This document shows positions 11,057-21,629 of a DNA stretch of 64,000 nucleotides, piece after piece (the stretch's first letter is position 1; the number at the start of each line of letters is the position of its first letter). A program made the translations under genes and the position numbers. The notes under the pieces are model-generated. The model was not told the origin of the DNA, did not search any database, and worked only from the letters and a program-made list of their open reading frames with translations. Source of the DNA: Diabrotica undecimpunctata (Eukaryota > Arthropoda > Insecta > Coleoptera > Chrysomelidae); NCBI RefSeq assembly GCF_040954645.1, contig NC_092807.1:77144021-77208020 (forward strand). The letters run 5' to 3'.

Positions 11057-13564
11057 TTAAAAATACCCCGTATATTTCCTGTATTTATACGGGATTGGAT
11101 ATATTTTCGTTTTAAATTTTTCCAAGTATTTTCCCTTAAAAGAAAGTTCATAATTTTTAGCCCCTTGGTTTACTTCATTAACAAGATCTCCATGGTTTCC
11201 TAAAATCTTCTCTATTTTCTTTCCCATGTTTTCTCCACAATTTATTTTTCTTTCATCCTCCTTTTGTTCACATGTGTTCACTGTCCATAATACTTCTTCA
11301 CAAAATTCTGGATTCTCGTCCATCAGTGCCATTTTTTCTTCTGTTTTCTTTTTATACTCTAATTCCCTTTGGTATTCCGAGCACCATGTTTCTATTCCTT
11401 TCATTTCTCTGATGATACTTTCTTTTTCTTCCTGCTTCCATTCTGTTTTATCGTCGGTTGCCAACAATTCTTCTGTACCTTCTATTTCCTGTTTTTCTCT
11501 GGTCTCCATCTTATTTTCCTGCTTTCTTTTCGAACTTTTCTTCTTTTTCTTCCTTCTCTTTTTCTCTTCTGTTAGATCTTGTTCTTGTACTTTCGGTTTA
11601 TCCTCTACAGTCATATCGATTTCTTTGCGTTTTTCCTGTGCATTGATCCTTCCAGAATTTGTTTTCCTATCTGTTTGCTTTTCTTCTCCTGTGTTGTCTG
11701 GTTCTGCTCTGATTTCCAGTTTATTTTCCGAAAAATTTATGGTGATATCTTTTTTCCTCAATTCATCAATTACCGCTATCATATCATGATTTAAATCTTC
11801 AATCACCACACATTTCATAATATGGAATTTGTTTCCCACTCTTATCTGTACTCCCAAACCTTCGTTTACTGTCGTCAAATTTTTATTGTTTGCGCCCACT
11901 AAATCAACCCTAGGAATCTTATACACAAATCTGTCCAAATTTAATTCTTTTACTAGTTTTTTATTGATTAGCGATATCTCCGAGCCAGAATCAATCACAA
12001 TTTTAATCGCTTTATGTTTTATAAATGCATCTAAAAATATTAGATTAGAATTAGAAATTTGTCTTTCGTTTCCTATTGCTACATGATTCATCTCCCTTCT
12101 ATTTTGTTGTTGGAAGTTCTGGTTATTTCTATCGTCCCTTTGTTCGTTAGTATTCCTATTCGGAGGATTTTGTGCACCTCTATTCCTGTTGTGATTTTCA
12201 TATGTTCTATGTGGTGTGTCATTCCTGTTATCGTAACTTTGTTGTCTATTGTAATTATTGTAATTTCTCGGCCTATATTCGTTTGTTGATCTGGGATGTC
12301 GGTTTCTCTGGTCATAATTTGATGAATACCTTCTTTCCGGTCCATTATATTGGTCCTGTTGTCTTCTATTTCTCATTTCTTTTCTTTTCGCTTCTTTTAA
12401 TTGAAGGAATTGGCACAAACTATCAATATCTTGATAGTTTCTCAAAATCACGTGATCTTCCAACGTTTCCTCAAAATGTCTGCTGATCATTTCTACCAGC
12501 TGTTCGGTAGAATATTTGTATTCTAGATATTTTGAATTGTTATATATCTGCAAAGCATATCTTTCTTCAGATATTCCCATTTTTTCGTGATATTTTCCAT
12601 TCTGTAGCTCTTGGTTGATTTCTCTCTGTTTATTTTTCCCCCAGAAATAGTTGAGAAATTTATTTTCAAAATCTGTCCAATTTTCAAACTCATCTTCCTT
12701 GCTTTCATACCATAACGCTGCTCCTTCTTTCAAATGGTTTCTAATTGTTTCTTTGCAATCGTCAAAATATCTAATATGTTGTAATTTGGTTTTCAAATTT
12801 TTGACAAACGGTACTGGGTGTGTTTTCCGAATATCCCCGCCAAATTGTATTTTCGCCTCGCTTGTTCCATGGATAATAACTTCTTTTCTCTCTACCCCTC
12901 TTAGTTCAATTTCTGCCATTTGTTTTTCATTTTGCTTTAATCTTCTTTCTACTTCCTTCCTGTCTTCTTGTAGCGCCATTTCAAATTTTTCTTCTAACTG
13001 TTCTAATTCCTTTTTCTGGACCGTCTTACTATCTTTCATTACATTTTCAAGTTTGCTTTCTAATTCCTCCAAATTATCTTTAATTCTCATTTCTTGTTCT
13101 TTCATATAATTTTTAATTTCATTAATCTCTTCTATTTGTTGTATCAGTTCTTTCTTTATCCCCTCAACACATCCTCTAATTTCCTGTTCATAGTTTTCCA
13201 GACGCTGCTCTATATTGCTCATTGTTTGTTTTGTTTCCCGTTGGTTTTCTTCCATTTTTAGTGATGTTTCTTGTTGATTTCTATCCATTTTATCCATTTT
13301 CTTTGATGTTTCATTTTGGTTTTTCTCTATTGTTTGTTTTGTTTCTTCCATTTTTTGTGACTGGAGTTGCATTAGTTGTAATATTTTATCTATTCCTGAT
13401 AGTTCTTTTCTCTCCTCAACTATTGTCACATTTCCTTCATTATCCGATACTTCTTCCAAAATTGTTTCATCTTCTCTGTTATCCTCCTTCCTTTCCTGCA
13501 TTTTACTTTGTCTCCTTGTGACAGACATGTTGTTACTTTTTGTTATTGTTTTTGTCCCCGCCAA
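11057..13564 (-). CDS. gag: Gag-protease polyprotein of element A, pol deleted
   Basis: An open 835-codon frame. Residues about 70-215 are a long charged coiled coil with repeated KQTxxxNQxET heptads. Residues about 235-400 are the Gag structural region (WTDFENKFLNYFWG and neighbours). About 400-500 is rich in Arg, Asn and Gln and probably binds RNA, since no CCHC zinc knuckle is present. An aspartic protease follows with the active site DSGS at Asp525. A Lys/Glu-rich linker leads to the very start of RT (KIYPIPYKYR), where the frame ends in a deletion junction. Gag forms the cytoplasmic particle that packages the RNA; the protease would mature it. RT, RNase H and integrase are absent. The frame has no stop, so the protein could still be made and serve particles for related elements. 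The ATG used gives the same start as the truncated copy at 9152. Confidence 0.85.
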   Translation of the reverse strand: MAGTKTITKSNNMSVTRRQSKMQERKEDNREDETILEEVSDNEGNVTIVEERKELSGIDKILQLMQLQSQKMEETKQTIEKNQNETSKKMDKMDRNQQETSLKMEENQRETKQTMSNIEQRLENYEQEIRGCVEGIKKELIQQIEEINEIKNYMKEQEMRIKDNLEELESKLENVMKDSKTVQKKELEQLEEKFEMALQEDRKEVERRLKQNEKQMAEIELRGVERKEVIIHGTSEAKIQFGGDIRKTHPVPFVKNLKTKLQHIRYFDDCKETIRNHLKEGAALWYESKEDEFENWTDFENKFLNYFWGKNKQREINQELQNGKYHEKMGISEERYALQIYNNSKYLEYKYSTEQLVEMISRHFEETLEDHVILRNYQDIDSLCQFLQLKEAKRKEMRNRRQQDQYNGPERRYSSNYDQRNRHPRSTNEYRPRNYNNYNRQQSYDNRNDTPHRTYENHNRNRGAQNPPNRNTNEQRDDRNNQNFQQQNRREMNHVAIGNERQISNSNLIFLDAFIKHKAIKIVIDSGSEISLINKKLVKELNLDRFVYKIPRVDLVGANNKNLTTVNEGLGVQIRVGNKFHIMKCVVIEDLNHDMIAVIDELRKKDITINFSENKLEIRAEPDNTGEEKQTDRKTNSGRINAQEKRKEIDMTVEDKPKVQEQDLTEEKKRRKKKKKSSKRKQENKMETREKQEIEGTEELLATDDKTEWKQEEKESIIREMKGIETWCSEYQRELEYKKKTEEKMALMDENPEFCEEVLWTVNTCEQKEDERKINCGENMGKKIEKILGNHGDLVNEVNQGAKNYELSFKGKYLEKFKTKIYPIPYKYRKYTGYF

Positions 13565-13904
13565 ATGTGAAATTTTACAACACTCTATATGTTTCAGAAC
13601 ACGACAATATTTCTCCCCAAATGTATTAAATTTTCACGACAAATATCAAATATGCAATCAGTAAAATTCAAATAATTCAAAATAAATATCAAATGTACGA
13701 TTGGTAAAGAAAATAAAATCAAATAATTCAATAGCAGTAAATATCCACTAACTACGATCAATCAATAAATCAAATTTATATTCCCTGGAAAAATTGTCAA
13801 AATACTTTCAAATTCAAATTCCCTCAATGTTATATGTTTTTATCTCTGGATCACCTGTACTTATTCCAGATCTCTTTCCCTTCCTTCAAATGTAAAGCTG
13901 CGAT

Positions 13905-13935
13905 ATTTTCAAGCCCCACGTTTTGGAAGCCAGTT
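13905..13935 (-). other. Primer-binding site region of element A
   Basis: Minus strand just inside the 5' LTR reads TGGCTTCCAAAACGTGGGGC. It resembles the tRNA-Lys complement used by many insect Ty3-type elements (TGGCGCCCAACGTGGGGC), with mismatches. The tRNA identity is inferred. Confidence 0.5.
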
Positions 13936-13937
13936 AT

Positions 13938-15338
13938 TGTGATATTTAAAGTCTTGGTGCGCCAAGCAATAATTAGCTAATTAATTTTTTTTTGATTAAT
14001 TAAAATTATTTAAATGATATGATTATGACTCTATCACAATTTTTAATTCTCTTATCTCAGGGTTAAATTCGTGCTTCAATATCTATGCTATTACATGTGA
14101 AAGGTAAGGTCCAGAGAATACCGGAATAATAAAAAACACATATGATCTAACACTATATATTGAAATAAAAATAATGAAATAATTCACACTCAAAAGTTTT
14201 CAATAAACAAATCTCATATAAGGATTCTCAAAATTTTGTTCTCCGTACGTGAACAATCAAAATTAATGGTACAAACAATATTAATTGAAAACTCAAAATC
14301 CCAAACTATTCTAACTCTCCTAATCAAAATATTTATATCCTTTCTAAATTACGTGTAAAAATTGTGTTATCAATAAAAGAAAAAAACTGCAGAAAACAAA
14401 AATATCTCTCTCTGATGATGAGTGGTCCAAATCCTTGTTCCTTGTAGACTGTATTATCTCCTCTCAACCGCTCCCTATGTAATCAGCAATCTTACAACAG
14501 ATTGTTGCAAGTATATCGTCCTTAATGATCTCCTTCAAAAGCAACAATCATTCAAATTATGATAGCCTTTCTCCTCTCGATAAACTGAATCTCTCGTTGG
14601 CCCAAGTGAAAAATGACTCTTGTAATATCTTCTCTTTACGATAAACTGAATCTCTCGTTGGCCTGAACAGTGACTCTTGGAATATAAGTAGGAAAATATG
14701 ACTTACAATATTTTGCTGCTTCAGCTTCTGTCAGATACACTAACTCCACAAAAACTCACTAACATTCAACACTACTGCTTGCTATTTCTTGGGAACCACC
14801 AGAGAACAATCACTGTTCGTCTTACAGATTTGGAAAACCAACTGATTCTCTCTTCTCCCCCCTCAATCTCGCTAAACTTTTTCCTACATACTTATCCCAC
14901 CTTTTTCAATCTCCGCCAATCAAAACTCGTCACAATTCCCCCATTTTTTCATTTCGATAACAAACAAATTTTTACCTATAATTATAAATTTCCTAAAACT
15001 TATTAACAAATAATATTTTTCTATAATTCTTAAAAACTAACAAAAACCTCTTTCTATAATCCCTTCTATTGTCTTTAATCACTGCATTAATGGATTTTGA
15101 AAAACCCCGTTCAATTGTCTTTGGCTTTCACTTAAAATTATGCGGGTCACTCAAGTATAACAAAGAAATAATTTATGTATAGCTTACATTTTGTTTAGTA
15201 CAGGTAATCCAAGAATTTAATAACTTTCCTTCTTTGAAATGTTTGTTGTTTATTATCTTACTTATCTGAATTATTTTAATGTTTTTGAACTTTGAAATAT
15301 TTTAATCAACCCAATATTTTCTTGATTTTACATATCAT

Positions 15339-15342
<4 letters not shown>
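13938..15342 (-). repeat. LTR A, 5' copy (1405 bp)
   Basis: No difference from 9526-10930 was noticed by eye. The right end CATAACA meets (TA)n, the outer boundary of the insertion. Confidence 0.9.

Positions 15343-15370
<28 letters not shown>
15343..15370. repeat. (TA)n microsatellite
   Basis: Short TA run (14 units) between LTR element A and the next mariner-type element. Confidence 0.95.
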
Positions 15371-15374
<4 letters not shown>

Positions 15375-16109
15375 GGTGGTCCTTAAGTAATTGTACAAAA
15401 AGAAACAGTAGATTCTACACTTTAAAATATTACGATTTAAGCTAAATTGCTTTAATAAAATGTTGATATTAAGAAAGATACAGGGTGTTAAAGTGCAAAT
15501 TAAAAATTTTATTTTTGGCTATAACTTTCATGTTTGTAAACATTTATGCATAAAAATTTACAACTGGGTACTTTTAAATATGAGAAATTATAATTTGATG
15601 CACACTTTGATGTAGCGGATAGAGGGCGCCACATATGCCACATATGTGGCATAAATTTGCACTTAACTTTTTTGCTCTTTGAGTGAACTGTATTTGTGAT
15701 ACAAAATATTAAAGATACATTATTTCAACAAAAAAAAGGTATACCTGTTAATAACTTTTAAACTCAATAGTTTTCGAGATAATCGCATTTTACAAATCAG
15801 CTGCATATTTCTGAGTTAAGGCAATTACCCCAGGCAACGAAGGAAAAATAGACAAAAACATTAATAAATCTAAATTTTGGTATAAAATACCAATAACTAA
15901 AGTTAATAGTTAACGAAATATTAAATAAAATAAATATATCAGCAGGATAATTAATAATAGGATATGACAAAAAACAGAATAATAGGATTTTACATCAAAC
16001 ATTTTATATTTTATGTTAAATTAAAGTCGTAATCAAAACATTTTGTTTACAAACCAAATTAAGAAATAGTTAAACTAAATTACTAAACTTTTTGTTAAAG
16101 TAAGGGTTC

Positions 16110-16900
16110 GATATGTCTACCATTTTCATTAATTCATTTGTCAATATATTCCATAAAAATCATCTCATATTAAATAGCATCATTGGTTCTAAAGAAACTG
16201 TTGCAGTATTTATTTCTTCCCATATTTGGTTGCGAATGTTTATGGCATTCTTATAGACACGTTGTTTTAATACGCCCCATACACCAAAATCAAGCGGATT
16301 AAATTCTGGGCTACGTGGTGGCTATAATGTATAATGGACGAATCTATATCCAAATCTTATAGTATATTATGTCGCAAAGGTTAAATAATGTATTAAACTG
16401 TGATGTATCTCATTCATTGGTTACTTATATACACTCATATAAGCTTACGAGTAACTATAATTACATATCGAACAAATGGACTATTATGATAATGATGATA
16501 ATATTATGAAATAACGAACTAATATTATGCTGAACTAAATTGCCTGTTTGTTTACTATATTTATAACAATATCGGTTATTAGGCCAACGATGATGTTTTT
16601 GTAAAAATGCTGAGTCTTTAAGGTAAGATTTGTAGCAAAAGTATTATGCAACAAGACACGTGTGTTATTTCATACCTGTGCTTTAGTTTCCATTTGTCAT
16701 AATAAAAATGGGTAAACAACAATTTACGTAATGAATAATAAGTATTATTTTGGGTTTTTTTATAAATTAAATAATTATATCAATATCTCACCACATTGCC
16801 AAGGAATATGACTGCCACGTCCAATCCAACGTTCAGAAAAGGTATATTTAACTATGTTCTCAACGCCTTCTCTCTAGAATGTGGTGGTGTACCATCTTAC
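16110..16900 (-). pseudogene. Mariner-type transposase remnant, interrupted
   Basis: On the minus strand a second-Asp motif DGTPPHS (about 16895-16870) follows a stop. It continues in a shifted frame through ERWIGRGSHIPW (about 16840-16800). The third-Asp motif RSPEFNPLDFGVWGVLKQRVY lies at about 16315-16250, followed by NIRNQIWEEI. In relatives these parts are contiguous (compare 35168-35725), so about 460 bp (roughly 16322-16785) has been inserted. The first Asp and the HTH region are not recognisable. It is a dead relic. Confidence 0.75.
16322..16785. other. Unidentified insert in the transposase remnant
   Basis: AT-rich DNA without coding potential. It separates two parts of the DDE domain that are adjacent in relatives. 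I see no clear terminal repeats; its nature is unknown. Confidence 0.5.
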
Positions 16901-17652
16901 ATAAACCATATATTTTGGTTTTTCAGCATTTTACAATAGGGAAAAAGTAATACAACGCCAGTAGGTATAGAAATTTAAGAAGCGATAGAAAAGGGAAATT
17001 GTATACATGATGACGGCCAGCGTCTGAATACGGACACGGCACCTAAAGAAGAAGATGAAGAATATTTTCTCCAATAAGACATTTAGCAGCCATAACAAAA
17101 ATTTTGTAATGTGACATTATCATCTTTGAGTTGTTTTAATAAGAATAAACTATGAATTATGCTTATCTACAGGTATTGAGTGCTTTACCGCACAAATATC
17201 ACAACTAAGAATTATGAGGCAGCTGACTTATAAAATGCGATTATCTCGAAAACGGTTAAATTTTGAGGTTACTAACAAGTATACCTTTTCTTTGTAAAAA
17301 TAATGTATGTTTAATATTTTTTAACGCAAATAGAGGTAACTTTAAGAGCAAAAAAGTTAAGCGCAAATCTATGCCACACCTGTGGCATATGTGGCGCCAT
17401 CTATCAGTAACATTAATTTATGTATAAAATTATAATTTATCCTACTTAAAAGCGTCCAATTATAAATTTTTGTCCAAAAATATTTACAAACGTAAAAGTT
17501 ATAGCGAAAAATAGAATTTTAAATTTCCACTTTAACACCCTGTATCTTTCTTAATATCAACATTTTATTAAAGCAAGTTGGCTTAAATCGTAATATTTTA
17601 AAGTGCAGAATCTATGGTTTCTGTTTGTACAATTACTTTAGGACCACCCTGT

Positions 17653-17690
17653 ATATATATATCTATATATATATATATATATATATATAT
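17653..17690. repeat. (TA)n microsatellite with one CTA break
   Basis: TA run at the right end of the element 15371-17652. Confidence 0.95.
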
Positions 17691-17699
17691 CTACGGCAT

Positions 17700-17800
17700 A
17701 AAGTGGACTCCGCCCATGTTAAAATTCAGGTTCAATTGAGCTCCGTGGTCAAGTGGATACCGATATACGGAGCTCACTTGACCATTCCATAATATTGGTT
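17700..17800. repeat. Inverted-motif cluster (GGACTCCG, GAGCTCCGT, GGTCAAGTG)
   Basis: GAGCTCCGT and GGTCAAGTG are each repeated as inverted copies (TACGGAGCTC and CACTTGACC) within 60 bp and could fold into a hairpin. A GTGGACTCCG motif also occurs, inverted, at 30820-30860 beside another (TA)n tract. Function unknown. Confidence 0.5.
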
Positions 17801-18880
17801 CTGTCGATTCATCAACATGTATAGTTTAATAATTTATAAAAATTTTTTGGAGCCCGTAAATACCCCTGTATCATAAATGTATATCGTTTAGTTCACGTGT
17901 ATATATTATAGGGGTCGTACAGATCTTCTTCAATGTATATTTGAACCATACGTTTATCGGTTTAAGTAAGCTCTAAGAGTTTGGCAACTGTGTGATTAAA
18001 CCGTATATTTTCAACACATACCCTGAACGGTTCATATGGGCTCTTTATTTGTATCTACTGTTCGTAGACAGTGCAATCTAATACGCATTACACTGAGTAA
18101 CAGAGGATATCTTTTTACCTGGTATAACTACGTACTAAAAGGGAACTGGTTCTTTAAAAACAGGTATATAGATACAAAAGGATTTGGGCTTATTATTTAA
18201 TGAAATATTCGCTTGCATAGGAAATTTTATTTTTCTGCATTTTTAAAAATGTTGTTCTTTTATTTAATATAATTTTATTAGTTCAATGCCGAACTCGATG
18301 TTTTTTTTTTTAATTACAGAAATTTCCTAATATATTTTGTTTACGTGAGTATGTCTATGTACGTTTTATGTAAGCATCCGATTAATAAAAAGTAATTTTA
18401 TTTCATCCAATCTTCTGCGATATCTTGTATAAAGCTTTTTTATTATTTTAGTTCTGGTCTTATTTGTGTACTACATATGATATCTCGATAAAAGGTTATC
18501 TCAAAATAAATATGGTTAAGAGCTACAATAGATATTTTTGTGTTAAAATTGGTAGTAGTGTGCACAAAAAGAAAGAATAGTTAATTTGTCTAAAGTGGTA
18601 TATTCGGCAGCAGATGCATATAGTGCAAGCGTCTATGTTTTAAGGGCGGAAGGATGTGCACCTCATTTTTAGCTAACAAGCTTGCGAACAATATTATTTC
18701 TGGTCCTCAATTTACCTTTTAGTTTTAAACAATAATCTGTGACTGACCCCGTGCGATACAAACTATTTTCAAGGAATTTATAGGGAGTCTACGTTCAACA
18801 ATTTCATGACATTATTGGATGTTCAATTTTGTGAAAGCGTCTATGTTAGGGAAATTGAAGGAGCACACACGAGCTTTTCA
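17800..18880. other. No recognisable gene
   Basis: AT-rich sequence with no convincing ORF. The part from about 18600 may be the downstream end of the non-LTR element to its right, too decayed to assign. Confidence 0.6.
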
Positions 18881-19540
18881 GGGGTTTTGGCTGAAAATTG
18901 ATTCATAGTTTATTTGTATTGTGCAATAATAGGTGTATCGTCTATATAATAGAAGTCCTAGTATCTACCGGTATGGATCGTTCGTTTGTGTAAATGTTAT
19001 ACAGTGTAGGTGTCTTTATGCTACCCCAAGCGAGACCGTTCTTCATCTGCTATTCTTACCATTGAGTGATACAAAAAATATTCTCTTGTGTAGGCATACG
19101 CAGACAATATAAGTGAGTTTGTTATCTAAGGGGATACCATATAGTTTTTGAAAAAATATTCTGTAAGTTAAGGTGTCGTAAGCGGCATTTAGATTTAAAA
19201 ATACCACCACTGATACCCGATATTATTCGTACCCATCTTTGATTTAGTATTTGTGATGTACATCACTTTGAATAGCTGACAAAATAAAGATATTGGCCAA
19301 TAGTTTTTGTGGTCGTTGGAGTTTTTGCCAGGTTTAAGCAAGGTAACAACTTTGGCTTGTCTCTAGACTTTGGGTATCTCCTAATTTGAATACAGTTGTT
19401 CATCATCTGGATAAGCCATTGTAGTGTTTTTGGTCCAGATTTCGTAATAAGCTTTGTGCTCAGATGCTCAATGTCGGTATTTGTATTATTTTTCATTAAA
19501 TATGTAGATGGTAGATCCAAGCTCAAAGCTTTTTCCGATA
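18880..19540 (-). pseudogene. Non-LTR retrotransposon reverse transcriptase fragment
   Basis: Read on the minus strand. An open stretch (19526-19263) shows TKSGPKTLQWLIQMMNNCIQ, a lysine-rich LLPCLNLAKTP segment and an end resembling the PISLLSHLYK motif. It is followed by GISGGIFKSK near 19190 and by NGLAWGSIKTPTLYNIYTNE near 19020, which is RT motif 4 (NGLPQGSVL-type). A degenerate YADD region (IYRRY) follows near 18960. The order is that of a jockey-like RT with many frameshifts and deletions. The enzyme would prime on nicked target DNA; this copy is dead. A related fragment lies at 29870-30000. Confidence 0.75.
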
Positions 19541-19619
19541 GAAATAGTATGTCTATATCTATAATGTGGTTTTCAGCGATCAGCTATATACCAAATATCC
19601 TAGGTTAGGCCCTATATGT

Positions 19620-20440
19620 GTTTCCTATACTAGAAATTAGTTAGATTCGTGTTTAGCTCATATGTCTGATAAGTTTAAGTAAAGTAAAGTTTCTTGATTT
19701 TTAGATATACCCTTAACAGTTATACACATATGTTATTAGAATAGTTGGTCCTAAAAAGGACCAATTTGACAAAATCATATTAAAGGGGTGACTGAAGAAT
19801 TAGCCGATTAATTAATTAATCATTACCCGGGGTATGCCCGATTGCGGTGGTCTTATTAGTACTTCAATCTTCCTAAAGGCTTGCTTTTTAAACCCCATAA
19901 GTAATGCGTAATCTTTTACTTTTTATTAAAAATTTAAATTTTACATGCCGTGTATTACTTTTTGAAGATATGTCAAATCAGATTTGTATAGTAATAATTT
20001 TAGGTTCTAAAGAGCCTCTTTGTGGAAAATAAATAAGTTTGTGATATCTGTCACAACTCATATATAGATAATAAAAAAAAAACAGTTAAAATAAGTGTAA
20101 ACAATCTTAACTACATACATCGTCGCCACTGTTCAGGTGAGGGTTTATCACAGATATCAAAGGTTACATTTTAATTCAATGTTCTACTTACGTATCTTCA
20201 ATATTAAAAAAGTAGAAAAACACATGTTTATGCTTTTATTTTTTTTAATCTATTCTATTTTCTTTCTAGAGTTCCGTCTTTTTTGAACGACCTGTGTTCT
20301 TTTTTCAATTGGGTACTTGTCCAAAGCTATGACAAATACTCCTCTGCTATTTTACATTAATATGACATTCATTATTTTCTCTAAACACTCTGTCCTCTGC
20401 TATTCTACATTAATATGACTGATTTATTTTATCTTTCTTG
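19620..20440. other. No recognisable gene
   Basis: AT-rich sequence; I see no coding region or structured repeat. Confidence 0.6.
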
Positions 20441-21345
20441 CAACTATTTTAATGTTTATCCTGTGTATCTTCTTCTTCTTCTACTATTTCTTTTTATATA
20501 GACATAACTCTGTCTGTTTTTCAATGTGCCTCCAGTAAGTTGCCTTTCCATCGTTTTCGTGGTCGTCCTACTGATCGTCTTCCTATGGGTTAACCGTCTC
20601 TTGCCGTCTTTATTGTTTTATTTGTTGTCATTCGGCATATACGATCGTTTCATTCTACTCTTCTATTTCTTAACCAGTTCTTGATGTTCTTCACCTTGCA
20701 TCTACGTCGTATATCTGTACTTCTAGCTCTATCCCATAGTGTCTTACCATCAATTTTTCCAAGTGTTTTCATCTCTGCTGTGTCATATCCTTTTTGTCCT
20801 CTCTGTGTTCCTGCCGCGTATGTCATTGTTCGTCTGATGACTGTTTTGTAAATTCTGCCTTTCGTTTCTTTTCCGATATTTTTAGTTCCTCATAATGTTT
20901 CATTTAGGCAGCCTGTGGCTCTGCTTGCTCTATTTACTGGGTCTTGCACTTTAGTTTCGAGCTTTCCGTAGCTAGATAATGTGATGCCTAGATATTTAAG
21001 CTCTGTTGTAACCATGCATTTTGTCTCTTTTGGGGAAATTAACATGTTAAATTTTCTGGCGGTTATATGAAATTGGTGCAGCATACGTTGTAAATCATTT
21101 TCACTTTGAAAGAGTAGTATTGCGTCGTCTGTACAGCAGATTATTTTTAGTTCTCATTTTTTATTATTTCATCCATAATCAGGTTGAATAATAGAGGACT
21201 CAGGTAATATCCCTATTTTATTTCATTGTCACCTTCAATAGGGTCGGTTAGTTCTTCTTCTACTTTTACTTTTATTGTGTTGTTTTGGTATATATTTTCG
21301 ATCGTTTTGATTTTTCCTAGAGGTATCTCTCTTGCGTACAATAAG
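20440..21345 (-). pseudogene. Non-LTR retrotransposon RT and C-terminal region, decayed
   Basis: Minus-strand reading from 21345: KTIENIYQNNTIKVKVEEEL, then LSPLLFNLIMDEIIK (RT motif), then MLHQFHITARKFNMLISP and KYLGITLSSYGKLETKV (20890-21084). NIGKETKGRIYKTVIRR, KTLWDRARSTDIRRRCK and a basic SVGRPRKRW tail follow. This order is characteristic of a non-LTR family common in insect genomes. A frame shift lies near 20885, and the YADD segment is missing between 21180 and 21084. The fragment covers the palm, thumb and C-terminus only. Confidence 0.85.
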
Positions 21346-21629
21346 GGGATAACGTTTTTTTAATTTGTGTATCTTCTGTATATCATTATTTCTTTTGTGT
21401 ATTAAAAATTAAATTTTGGTTATTATTTCTTAATATTCTCTTAACGTGTTTATTAATTGTCTTGTTATATGTGTATCAAGATATGTGTGTCATAATAGAT
21501 TGTAATGCATATTTCATTTAATGTAATTAAAGTGCTCTTTGCGTTTGCCAATTACTTTCTCACTTCCTCAGCGATAGGTCTTTTTTTCCTCATCAATAAC
21601 CTTATCCTCGCTCGATACAGCTATTTTTA

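Larger units (their letters stand above)
15371..17652 (-). mobile_element. Tc1/mariner-superfamily element with long TIRs, decayed
   Basis: Ends ACAGGGTGGTCC (15371) and GGACCACCCTGT (17652), with TA outside both. The inverted match continues, imperfectly, for about 440 bp, to CAGCTGC near 15811 and 17218. The two arms differ at many positions, so the insertion is old. The inside holds minus-strand transposase remnants and an unrelated insert of about 460 bp. Confidence 0.85.

Noticed and set aside
11226..13521. Plus-strand ORFs rich in Phe, Leu and Ser opposite gag of element A
   Set aside because: Antisense shadows of the Glu/Lys-rich Gag frame.
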